Shown here piece by piece: positions 1 through 4,913 of a stretch of DNA of 5,100 nucleotides. The translations under genes were made by a program, and so were the position numbers. Below the pieces are notes generated by a model that was not told where the DNA came from, did not search any database, and was given only the letters and a program-made list of their open reading frames with translations. Source of the stretch: JAZOXB01 sp040096185 (GTDB lineage Bacteria; Bacillota; Clostridia; Oscillospirales; Oscillospiraceae); assembly GCF_040096185.1 (NCBI RefSeq), contig NZ_JBBMFF010000149.1, positions 1-5,100 on the forward strand, written 5' to 3'. Within the stretch, counting starts at the first letter, position 1, and each line of letters begins with the position of its first letter.

Positions 1-12
1 GCCGTCTCATGC

Positions 13-69
13 AGAATCTGACGCGCCCTCGGCGCTATAAAAAGCTTTTAAAGCTTTTTATCAGATTCT
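13..69. repeat. Nested inverted repeat able to form a three-way (Y-shaped) fold
   Basis: Three sets of complementary arms nest exactly. The outer arms are AGAATCTGA at 13-21 and TCAGATTCT at 61-69 (9 bp). Inside lie a small GC hairpin, GCGCC (23-27) with GGCGC (31-35), and an AT-rich near-perfect palindrome with 12-bt arms, ATAAAAAGCTTT at 37-48 and its complement at 50-61, sharing base 61 with the outer arm. Almost every base from 13 to 69 can be paired. It could be the terminator of a gene lying left of the window, a folded RNA element, or a repeat end. The pairing is read directly; the function is unknown. Confidence 0.6.
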
Positions 70-106
70 AGTATAAAACGTCCCGCCGGGGACGAAGAAA
101 ACCAAA

Positions 107-141
107 CAAGCCCCCTTTGCCAATGCGGCGAAGGGGGCTTG
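107..141. terminator. Long GC-rich hairpin, probable terminator of an upstream gene
   Basis: CAAGCCCCCTT (107-117) pairs perfectly with AAGGGGGCTTG (131-141), and a GCC/GGC pair (119-121 / 127-129) plus a T-G wobble continue the stem inward to about 15 bp with a 5-nt loop. On the plus strand it is followed by CTTTGTG, a weak T run; on the minus strand it is followed by TTTGGTTTTC. It may therefore work in both directions. No gene in the window ends here, so on the plus strand it most likely closes a gene to the left and insulates the operon that starts at 266. Confidence 0.6.
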
Positions 142-166
142 CTTTGTGCCATGGAGAGAATACAAT
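139..166 (+). promoter_or_regulatory. Possible upstream promoter (weaker candidate)
   Basis: TTGCTT (139-144) and TACAAT (161-166, five of six consensus bases) are 16 bp apart. The -35 is poor (three of six) and overlaps the right arm of the hairpin at 107-141. A 9-bp direct repeat CTTTGTGCC occurs at 142-150 and 170-178, on both sides of the -10. This is a second, less convincing start point for the operon at 266. Confidence 0.3.
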
Positions 167-203
167 GAACTTTGTGCCTGTACGCCGCTCCGGACAAAAC
201 ACG

Positions 204-232
204 TTGCAAAATCCACGCTTCTGTGGTACGAT
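204..232 (+). promoter_or_regulatory. Probable sigma-A-type promoter of the 266-2190 operon
   Basis: TTGCAA (204-209) and TACGAT (227-232) are separated by exactly 17 bp, each matching four of six consensus bases. Initiation would fall near 239, leaving a leader of about 27 nt before the ATG at 266. The spacer contains a small inverted repeat, CCAC (213-216) and GTGG (223-226), that could be an operator but is short enough to be chance. Confidence 0.5.
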
Positions 233-252
233 GAACGCAGAGATCAACAAAC

Positions 253-258
253 GGAGGG
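253..258 (+). promoter_or_regulatory. Strong ribosome binding site of the first operon gene
   Basis: GGAGGG lies 7 nt before the ATG at 266. This near-ideal Shine-Dalgarno decides the start of the DUF6440-type gene over earlier ATGs in the leader. Confidence 0.8.
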
Positions 259-265
259 ACCGATC

Positions 266-448
266 ATGGCAAAGGAGCAGCGCTTTGAGCGCGTTTACAC
301 ACAGGGAGCATTGCAGATCACCGAGATCTGGGTCGACAAGGAGACAGGCGTGAACTATCTTTTCCACGCCAGCGGCAATGCGGGCGGCCTGACGCCGCTG
401 CTCGACCGCGACGGAGAGCCGGTCGTTTCCCCGCTGCTGAACCGCTGA
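266..448 (+). CDS. DUF6440 family small protein
   Basis: This 60-residue soluble protein reads as a full-length member of the DUF6440 family, small proteins of unknown function common in Bacillota. The recognisable signature is the stretch VDKETGVNYLFHASG (residues 23-37), followed by the glycine-rich AGGLTPLLDRDG (39-50) and a closing PVV (52-54). It has no signal peptide, membrane segment or cysteine, so it should be cytoplasmic. The alternating hydrophobic/charged pattern suggests a small beta-rich fold. The start is set by GGAGGG 7 nt upstream. It is the first gene after the promoter at 204-232, and its TGA shares one base with the ATG of the next gene, implying translational coupling. 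The family assignment is from remembered sequence pattern; no biochemical role is known to me and none is assigned. Confidence 0.82.
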   Translation: MAKEQRFERVYTQGALQITEIWVDKETGVNYLFHASGNAGGLTPLLDRDGEPVVSPLLNR

Positions 449-774
449 TGCGCTATTTTATCCCGGTGTCGGAGCGGCAGGGGAGCTGCTATTTTGAGTT
501 CCAGCCGGGGCGCTGGCGCGGGCGGTTCTGGCTGCCCGGCTCCATCCTGCTTGCAGACGAGCGGTGGGAGGCACTGCGCCTGACGGAACTGTTCGGCGGC
601 GTCTTGCCGGAGTTTGACTATTTCGGCGTCACGCCCGTCTCCCGCGGGCAGTGGGAGCGCATCGCAGCGCGCAGCCGGGACGAGGCAGACTGGCGGGCCG
701 TCATCGACGAGGCCGCGCCGTGGGCAGAGGCCAGCTTTGCGCGGCACGGCGTCATCAGCATTCTGGGCCTGTGA
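448..774 (+). CDS. Uncharacterised Trp-rich 108-aa protein
   Basis: I do not recognise this protein. It has 108 residues with six tryptophans (W23, W28, W40, W69, W82, W92), an aromatic and Arg-rich N-terminal third that looks like beta strands (YFEFQPGRWRGRFWLPG, 15-31), and a more helical, acidic/arginine C-terminal half (residues 66-98). There is no signal peptide or membrane segment. No clear Shine-Dalgarno precedes the ATG; the start shares base 448 with the TGA of the DUF6440-type gene, so translation is probably by re-initiation. That arrangement, and codon use like its neighbours, argues that it is a real gene. The tight pairing suggests the two products are needed together, which is inference. 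It ends 14 nt before the preferred hydrolase start, or overlaps it by four bases if the alternative GTG at 771 is used. Confidence 0.72.
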   Translation: MRYFIPVSERQGSCYFEFQPGRWRGRFWLPGSILLADERWEALRLTELFGGVLPEFDYFGVTPVSRGQWERIAARSRDEADWRAVIDEAAPWAEASFARHGVISILGL

Positions 775-776
775 AT

Positions 777-781
777 GGGGG
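777..781 (+). promoter_or_regulatory. Ribosome binding site deciding the hydrolase start
   Basis: GGGGG lies 7 nt before the GTG at 789. The competing GTG at 771, which overlaps the upstream TGA as GTGA, has only a weak purine stretch before it. This supports 789 without excluding 771. Confidence 0.5.
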
Positions 782-788
782 CGCGGCT

Positions 789-1772
789 GTGAAGTACATT
801 GGCATCGCGCTGCTGATCGCAGCGGGCTTTGTGCTCCTGACGCTCGGGCTGGCGTTTTTGCTGTTCCGGCTGGCGTTCGGCGCGCGGAAAACGACCGAAA
901 AGGAAATGTTCGTCCTGCCAGACACGGACCAGTACCGGCCTTATGCGGCGGAGGCGCGGCGCATGATCCGCGCGGCCCTCGCCCTTCCCTATGAGCCGGT
1001 AACGATCCGCTCGGACGACGGACTGACGCTGTTCGGCCGCTGCTATCCCACAGCCCCGGACGCGCCGTGGCTCCTGCTGTTTCACGGCTACCGCAGCGCG
1101 GCGGAGCGCGATTTCTGCGGCGGGCTGCCGTTTGGCATGGGGATGGGCTGCAATGTCCTGCTCGTCGACGAGCGCGCCCACGGGAAAAGCGGCGGGCGCT
1201 GCCTCACGCTCGGTATCCGCGAGCGGTATGACTGCCGCCGCTGGGTCGATTATGTGATCGGCCGCGCCGGGCCGGACGCGAAGATCGTGCTCTACGGCAT
1301 GTCCATGGGCGCGGCGACCGTCCTCATGGCGGCGGGGCCGGAGCTGCCGAAAAACGTCGCCGGCATCGTGGCCGACTGCGGCTACAGCGCGCCGTCCGCC
1401 ATTCTGAAGAGCGTCATCCGCTCCGCCCATCTGCCGATCTTCCCGGTCTATGCCCTGCTGCGCCTCGGCTGCCGCCTCTTCGGCGGCTTTGACCCGGAGG
1501 AGGCCTCCGCCGCCGGGGCCATGGCGCACTGCGACACGCCCGTCCTCTTCCTCCACGGCGAGGACGACCGCTTCGTCCCCTGCGCCATGGGGCGGGAGAA
1601 CTACGCCTGCTGCCGCGCCGCAGATAAGACCCTGCTGACCTTTCCCGCCGCCGGGCACGGCATGAGCTATATGGCCGACCGGGAAAGATACCTCGCGGCC
1701 GTTACGGATTTCCTGGGAAGGGTGTTTGGAGAAGAATATGGAACAAAAACGACTCACACTTTCGGAATATGA
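789..1772 (+). CDS. Membrane-anchored alpha/beta hydrolase (serine hydrolase)
   Basis: This 327-residue protein has an N-terminal hydrophobic helix (about 4-29) followed by an alpha/beta hydrolase domain. The helix ends in a basic GARK, so the catalytic domain could sit on either face; the family is usually predicted extracytoplasmic when the helix acts as a signal anchor. The triad is visible: nucleophile S172 in GMSMGA (170-175), D260 in HGEDDRFVP (256-264), and H290 in AAGHG (287-291). LLLFHGYRS (95-103) supplies the oxyanion region and VDERAHGKSGG (126-136) the strand before it. This is the architecture of the BEM46/FrsA-like alpha/beta hydrolases with an N-terminal helix; the substrate, probably an ester or peptide, cannot be read. 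The start is GTG 789 because of GGGGG 7 nt upstream; GTG 771 would add six residues. The 3' end overlaps the GNAT gene by 35 nt in another frame. Confidence 0.88.
   Translation: MKYIGIALLIAAGFVLLTLGLAFLLFRLAFGARKTTEKEMFVLPDTDQYRPYAAEARRMIRAALALPYEPVTIRSDDGLTLFGRCYPTAPDAPWLLLFHGYRSAAERDFCGGLPFGMGMGCNVLLVDERAHGKSGGRCLTLGIRERYDCRRWVDYVIGRAGPDAKIVLYGMSMGAATVLMAAGPELPKNVAGIVADCGYSAPSAILKSVIRSAHLPIFPVYALLRLGCRLFGGFDPEEASAAGAMAHCDTPVLFLHGEDDRFVPCAMGRENYACCRAADKTLLTFPAAGHGMSYMADRERYLAAVTDFLGRVFGEEYGTKTTHTFGI
1728..1734 (+). promoter_or_regulatory. Ribosome binding site inside the hydrolase gene, for the GNAT gene
   Basis: GGAGAAG lies within the hydrolase coding region. Its GGAG core is 6 nt before the ATG at 1738, which favours this start over an in-frame TTG at 1726. 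Confidence 0.6.
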
Positions 1773-2190
1773 CGCCATCGTTGCCTTTGACCGGCTGTGC
1801 TTCCCGCAGGATCACTGGACGGAGGAGGACTGGCGGGAGCTGCTGGCGGACGAGCGGGCGGTCTATCTGGCCCTGCTGGACGATGGGCGCATCGTTGGCG
1901 ACGTGTTCGTCTACAACTGGCAGGGCGAGCGGGACTACGGCAAGATCATGAACCTCGCGGTCCACCCGGCGTACCGCAGGCGCAGGCTGGCGGCGGGACT
2001 TCTGCGCGCGGCGACGGAGCTGCTGCAGGCGGCCGGGCTGCCGCGGATCTGCGGCGAGACGCGTCTCTCGAATGAGGCCATGCGCCGTACATTCGCCGCC
2101 TGCGGCTACCGGCTGACCCGCATCGAGGAGGCCTACTACGATCACCCGCCGGAAAGCGCCTGCAAGTATGAAAGACAATTTGAAAAGTAA
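1738..2190 (+). CDS. GNAT family N-acetyltransferase, RimI-like
   Basis: This 150-residue cytoplasmic protein has the GNAT fold, which transfers acetyl from acetyl-CoA to an amine. Its second half follows the RimI pattern: the strand MNLAVHPAYRRR (71-82), the acetyl-CoA loop and helix RRRLAAGLLRAATELL (81-96), then ETRLSNEAMRRTFAACGYR (107-125), equivalent to the RimI E-x-R-x-SN...GF segment, and a terminal EAYYDHP. Two departures are visible. The pyrophosphate-binding loop, normally R-G-x-G/A, reads R83-L-A85, losing the first glycine. The position of the RimI general-acid tyrosine is F119, while the glutamate (E107) is kept. It may acetylate a protein N-terminus or a small amine; the tsaB/tsaD genes that often accompany rimI are absent, so I give no symbol. 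The start at ATG 1738 is set by GGAG 6 nt upstream. The gene overlaps the hydrolase end by 35 nt, as last gene of the operon. Confidence 0.85.
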   Translation: MEQKRLTLSEYDAIVAFDRLCFPQDHWTEEDWRELLADERAVYLALLDDGRIVGDVFVYNWQGERDYGKIMNLAVHPAYRRRRLAAGLLRAATELLQAAGLPRICGETRLSNEAMRRTFAACGYRLTRIEEAYYDHPPESACKYERQFEK

Positions 2191-2200
2191 TTCAAAAGAT

Positions 2201-2228
2201 ACGCCGCCCCGAAAGATCGGGGCGGCGT
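2201..2228. terminator. 12-bp GC hairpin after the plus-strand operon
   Basis: ACGCCGCCCCGA (2201-2212) pairs perfectly with 2217-2228 around an AAGA loop, 10 nt after the GNAT stop. The plus-strand tail has only a short TTC, so it is a weak canonical terminator there. The minus-strand tail (ATCTTTTGAATT) is more U-rich. It probably ends the plus operon and also backs up termination of the converging minus operon. Confidence 0.65.
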
Positions 2229-2234
2229 TCAGAC

Positions 2235-2417
2235 TGTCAAAAAACCTGCCCAGCCGAAAGTTTCGGAGGGAAGAAAAGTGTGAAAGGAAACCGTCAGGGT
2301 GTCCTTTCGCGTTCCATCTCCCGCCGCAGCGGCAGAATTGCAAAATCATGCTGCAAAATTTGGTTTTGCAATTCGGAAAGCAGCTTGACGAAAAAGCCCA
2401 AAGGGACTTTTTTGACA
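2235..2417. repeat. Structured non-coding element bounded by 10-bp inverted repeats
   Basis: TGTCAAAAAA (2235-2244) and its exact complement TTTTTTGACA (2408-2417) enclose 183 bp that I cannot assign to a gene. Inside are, in order, CCGAAA-G-TTTCGG (2254-2266), a hairpin with 7-bp and 3-bp stems (2282-2308), a perfect 11-bp inverted repeat with an 18-nt loop (2335-2345 / 2364-2374), and a terminator-like hairpin (2391-2412). It fills most of the 303-bp gap between the two convergent operons. The density of hairpins and matching ends suggest a small dispersed intergenic repeat (MITE- or REP-like), but no target duplication is visible at its edges. Whether it recurs elsewhere cannot be seen from this window. 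Confidence 0.45.
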
Positions 2418-2424
2418 AGCTGCT
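2379..2424. terminator. Bidirectional terminator within a longer imperfect palindrome
   Basis: The core is AAAAAG-CCC (2391-2399), loop AAA, GGG-A-CTTTTT (2403-2412): a stem with one bulged A and a T run on both strands (six T on the plus strand, five on the minus). Outer arms AGCAGCTTG (2379-2387) and CAAGCTGCT (2416-2424) add nine perfect base pairs. Lying 70-115 bp past the end of the minus-strand operon, it is the best candidate for that operon's terminator, and it can also stop readthrough from the plus operon. Confidence 0.65.
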
Positions 2425-2493
2425 ATGCCTGTTTCATGCGGTGGACTCAGACGCGCTCTGCCCGCTCCGGAGCGTCGAGCAGGGAGAGGAGCG

Positions 2494-3051
2494 TCATGGC
2501 TTTGCTTCCTTCCCGGCCGGGCGGAGCCGGAGGGCAAGGCACAGCAGCGAGGCCATGAGCAGCAGTACGGACAGCTCCGGCAGGAAGAGGAAGAAGCCCT
2601 CATAGTCCGAAAGATCCATGATGATGTGCACGAGCAGCGGCAGCCCTGCCAGCAGTATGAGAAAGATGCGCGTGCGCAGCACGCCAAGCGCCGTCAGCAG
2701 GAAGAAAACGAGCACGGCAAGATAGAGGATGCTGCACAGCACCGTGTGCAGAACGCTGGAAAACGACAGCGCCTTATAGAGAAAGAACACGACGAATCCG
2801 GCCACGGGCGCAGTCAGCGGCACGATGGTCCTCCGGCCGAACAGGGCCAGCAGCACAGGATAGAGGGCCGCCGAGAAGACCGGCAGGCCGACGAGCAGGA
2901 AGATATCCGCCTGCGAGAGCGTCATGGCCGTCGCGACGGGGTCGGCGAGATAGTACCACAGGCGCGCCGCAGCCGAAAGCAGCATCAGCGCCATGGAGAG
3001 CAGGCACAGCGCGGAGCGCGGCTCTGCCGTAAAGCGAAACTTCTGATTCAT
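2494..3051 (-). CDS. Six-helix integral membrane protein of unknown function
   Basis: I do not recognise this 185-residue protein. It is almost entirely hydrophobic, with six likely membrane helices at about residues 13-34, 50-70, 76-93, 101-122, 128-146 and 153-174. Both ends are basic (KFRF...PR at the start, RLRPAGKEAK at the end), consistent with both ends in the cytoplasm. Loops are short and there is no catalytic or transporter motif; the few polar positions inside the helices include K93, H102, H142 and D146. The ATG at 3051 has GGAG (3058-3061 on the plus strand) 6 nt before it, so it has its own ribosome binding site. It is the last gene of the minus operon, separated from the SanA/YdcF gene by a 13-bp hairpin, and its level may therefore be set separately. 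A YdcF partner or small-molecule transporter role is possible but unsupported. Confidence 0.75.
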   Translation of the reverse strand: MNQKFRFTAEPRSALCLLSMALMLLSAAARLWYYLADPVATAMTLSQADIFLLVGLPVFSAALYPVLLALFGRRTIVPLTAPVAGFVVFFLYKALSFSSVLHTVLCSILYLAVLVFFLLTALGVLRTRIFLILLAGLPLLVHIIMDLSDYEGFFLFLPELSVLLLMASLLCLALRLRPAGKEAKP

Positions 3052-3068
3052 AGATTTCTCCGATCAGT

Positions 3069-3097
3069 TAGGGAAGCTCTGATTCAGAGCTTCCCTA
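3069..3097. repeat. Perfect 13-bp hairpin between two operon genes, overlapping a stop codon
   Basis: TAGGGAAGCTCTG (3069-3081) pairs without mismatch with CAGAGCTTCCCTA (3085-3097) around a 3-nt loop. The minus-strand TAG of the SanA/YdcF gene is the first three bases of this stem (3097-3095). No T run follows on either strand, so it is not a standard intrinsic terminator. It may be an RNA-processing or 3'-end-protecting hairpin, or a small repeat inserted between the genes. Confidence 0.6.
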
Positions 3098-3841
3098 GAA
3101 TAGGAGCGCGGCCCAGACGCCGCAGACCTCCCGCGCCAGCATGAGGCAGTAAAATGCGCGGTCGTGCGTGTACGACGGGACGCCCAGTGCTTCAGTCCCG
3201 GCCCTGCGGGCCAGAAGCTCGGCGCGCAGCAGGTGATATTCTCCTGAGATGACGGCGATCTGCGCGGGGCGCGTGCCGGTCTCGGCCTCGATGAGGTCGA
3301 GCGAGCAGCGGAGGTTCTCCTCCGTTGTCGTGGCCTTCGTCTCCAGCCGCAGGCGGGCGGGCTCGACACCGCGGGCCGTCAGCCAGTCATACATGCACTG
3401 TGCCTCCGTGATGGCTTCGCCGTCTCCCTGCGCGCCGGAAAGGACGGCAATGGCCTCGGGATAGCGCGCAAGATAGTCCTGCGCCGCCTCGAGCCGCTCG
3501 CGCAGGGCCTGACTCGGGACGGTTCCGTTTACGCCCGCGCCGAGCACCACGACCCACTGCGCCTCCGGGTCGGCCGCGCCGCGCCCGGCGGAGACGACCC
3601 ATCCGGCCGTTCCGGCGGCCAGCAGGAGGCCGAGGCAGACGAGGATCAGACCGATGCGCGTCGCCCAGCGCGAAAAACGGGGAAATCGCCCGCGCAGTGC
3701 GTCCACGATGCCGAAGGCCAGCACGACCCCGGCCGCAAGGAACAGCAGTACGCCCGCGAAGCGGAAGCCGTAGACGGCGAAATAGAATACGAGCCCCAGC
3801 GCCAGCAGCGCCGCCGTTGGGATCCAGAAGCGCCTGCGCAT
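3095..3841 (-). CDS. SanA/YdcF family (DUF218) membrane protein
   Basis: This 248-residue protein has three N-terminal membrane helices (about 6-24, 27-46, 63-85) followed by a DUF218 domain. Family landmarks are VVVLGAGVNGTVPS (97-110), LSGAQGDGEAITEA (134-147), LETKATTTEENL (166-177, usually E-x-x-(S/T)-x-(S/T)T-x-EN) and ISGEYHLLRAELLARRAG (198-215), with H203 and R206 in the conserved H-x-x-R site. The basic N-terminus (MRRR) and basic loop after helix 2 put the domain on the outside, where SanA, ElyC and YdcF proteins are linked to cell-envelope integrity; the exact reaction is unknown. Length and layout suit the three-helix Bacillota variant. No clear ribosome binding site precedes the ATG; it shares base 3841 with the TGA of the peptidase gene, so translation is coupled. 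The TAG stop lies in the hairpin at 3069-3097. Confidence 0.88.
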   Translation of the reverse strand: MRRRFWIPTAALLALGLVFYFAVYGFRFAGVLLFLAAGVVLAFGIVDALRGRFPRFSRWATRIGLILVCLGLLLAAGTAGWVVSAGRGAADPEAQWVVVLGAGVNGTVPSQALRERLEAAQDYLARYPEAIAVLSGAQGDGEAITEAQCMYDWLTARGVEPARLRLETKATTTEENLRCSLDLIEAETGTRPAQIAVISGEYHLLRAELLARRAGTEALGVPSYTHDRAFYCLMLAREVCGVWAALLF

Positions 3842-4872
3842 CAGAACAGGTAGCCGCGCAGGACGCGCAGCGTGTTGAGCACGCCGTCGCGGTGGCTGCG
3901 CTCGTAGCCGTGCGAGGCATAGACGCCCGCGCCGATGAGGCCGTGGCGGATGTCATAGCCCGCGCGGAGCGTGGCCTCGACGTCGGAGCCGTAGTAGGGA
4001 TAGATGTCCACGGCGTAGTCCGCGCCTTCCTTCTGCGCGGCGGCGATGAGCTTCTTCACAACGTCGTAGGAGTACGGGCCGCCGGAGTCCTTCGCGCAGA
4101 TGGAGACCTGCCGCTCCGTGCACTGCAGGCCTGCGCCGACGCAGCCCATATCTACGGAGATGGCCTCCGTCACTCCCGCCGGGACCGAGGCGGAGCCGCC
4201 GTGACCGACCTCTTCATAGACCGTCACATGGGCATAGACGCGGCGGGCGGGTGTTTTGCCCTCGTCGTGCAGGTATTTTGCAAAGCCGAGCAGGATGCCG
4301 ACGGACAGCTTGTCGTCAAGGAAGCGGCTCTTGATGTAGCCGCTCTTCGTCACGCGGGTGCGCGGCTCGAAGCAGACAAAGTCGCCGACGGAGATGCCGA
4401 GAGCCTTCACGTCGTCCGCAGACTCGACGGCCTCGTCCAGCACGACCTCCACGGTGTCCCAGCTGCGCTTTGTGGAGGCATAATCGCCGTTGACATGGAC
4501 GGAGGCATTGATAAGCTGCAGCGTGCCCTCGTAGCTGCCGGAGAACTTCGTTACGACGCGGCAGTTCTCTGCCTCGGCGTTGTTGGCGTTCATGCCGCCG
4601 ACGTTCACGATGCGCAGGCGGCCGTCGCCCTTGATCTCGGCGACCATGCCGCCGAGCGTGTCGGCGTGGGCCTCGAGCAGCAGGGCATCGTCGGCGTTTT
4701 CACCGCCGAGATCGATGAGAATGCCGCCCTTGGCCGTCCGCTCCGCCGCAAAGCCGAGCGCGCGGAACTCGCGCAGGACAAATTCCTCCGCCTCGGCAGT
4801 GTAGCCCGTTGGACTGTCGATGGCCAGCAGCTCCACCGCCTTCTGCACGGCAAAATCCACATAGTTTTCCAT
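3841..4872 (-). CDS. M42 family metallopeptidase, NAGGN-system-like subtype
   Basis: This 343-residue cytoplasmic di-metal aminopeptidase is complete for the M42 family. Expected metal and catalytic residues are present: H69 in HAD (69-71), bridging D186 in FLDDK (184-188), catalytic E220 and ligand E221 in EEVGHGG, D241 in SVDMG (239-243), and H321 in SHGYERSH (320-327). SPTGYT (20-25), HADTLGGMV (69-77), DSGGPYSYD (262-270) and SHGYERSH resemble the subtype named for the osmoprotectant NAGGN system rather than classic glutamyl/TET aminopeptidases, as I remember those sequences. Members usually form large tetrahedral particles that trim N-terminal residues from short peptides. The genes for NAGGN synthesis are not next to it. 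The ATG at 4872 has GGGAGG 8 nt upstream and a promoter with an extended -10. It heads the operon, and its stop overlaps the SanA/YdcF start by one base. Confidence 0.9.
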   Translation of the reverse strand: MENYVDFAVQKAVELLAIDSPTGYTAEAEEFVLREFRALGFAAERTAKGGILIDLGGENADDALLLEAHADTLGGMVAEIKGDGRLRIVNVGGMNANNAEAENCRVVTKFSGSYEGTLQLINASVHVNGDYASTKRSWDTVEVVLDEAVESADDVKALGISVGDFVCFEPRTRVTKSGYIKSRFLDDKLSVGILLGFAKYLHDEGKTPARRVYAHVTVYEEVGHGGSASVPAGVTEAISVDMGCVGAGLQCTERQVSICAKDSGGPYSYDVVKKLIAAAQKEGADYAVDIYPYYGSDVEATLRAGYDIRHGLIGAGVYASHGYERSHRDGVLNTLRVLRGYLF

Positions 4873-4880
4873 GAAAAGTA

Positions 4881-4886
4881 CCTCCC
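4881..4886 (-). promoter_or_regulatory. Strong ribosome binding site of the M42 peptidase gene
   Basis: GGGAGG on the minus strand lies 8 nt before the ATG at 4872 and fixes the start. It is only 3 nt from the hairpin at 4890-4904, so folding of that hairpin could affect ribosome access. Confidence 0.8.
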
Positions 4887-4889
4887 ACC

Positions 4890-4910
4890 GCCCGCGCCGC
4901 GGGCTTTTTT
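4890..4910 (+). terminator. Plus-strand intrinsic terminator; on the minus strand a 5' leader hairpin
   Basis: GCCCGC (4890-4895) and GCGGGC (4899-4904) form a 6-bp GC stem with a GCC loop, followed on the plus strand by TTTTTT (4905-4910). That is a textbook terminator for antisense transcripts leaving the peptidase operon rightwards. On the minus strand the same bases form a hairpin at the very start of the peptidase mRNA. Confidence 0.6.
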
Positions 4911-4913
4911 GCC

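Noticed and set aside
165..353. Possible leader gene starting at ATG 165, preceded by GGAG
   Set aside because: The Arg/Ser-rich product overlaps the DUF6440-type gene out of frame and would span the better promoter at 204-232. No family resemblance.
651..788. N-terminal extension of the hydrolase back to ATG 651
   Set aside because: The added 46 residues are an Arg/Gly-rich out-of-frame reading of the 108-aa gene and would precede the natural membrane helix.
1726..1737. TTG start for the GNAT protein
   Set aside because: ATG 1738 has GGAG at good spacing; the TTG would need a purine stretch only about 3 nt away.
618..1778. Very long minus-strand open frame (386 codons) opposite the hydrolase
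   Set aside because: It is Arg/Ala/Gly/His-rich with no recognisable domain and lies exactly antisense to a gene with a complete catalytic triad; such shadows are common in GC-rich DNA.
1738..2190. Naming the GNAT gene rimI
   Set aside because: The key acetyl-CoA glycine and the general-acid tyrosine are replaced, and tsaB/tsaD are not adjacent.
2254..2266. CCGAAA-G-TTTCGG as an independent terminator
   Set aside because: Five to six base pairs with no T run on either strand; mentioned only as part of the larger structured element.
1702..2418. Minus-strand open frame spanning the GNAT gene and the non-coding gap
   Set aside because: It crosses two strong hairpins and runs antisense to the GNAT gene, with no domain. 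Its Cys-rich first part is just the structured intergenic DNA translated.
2425..3144. Plus-strand open frame of 239 codons, rich in Gln, Arg and Glu
   Set aside because: It is the antisense of the six-helix membrane protein; hydrophobic codons read backwards give this Gln/Glu/Arg composition. There is no ribosome binding site.
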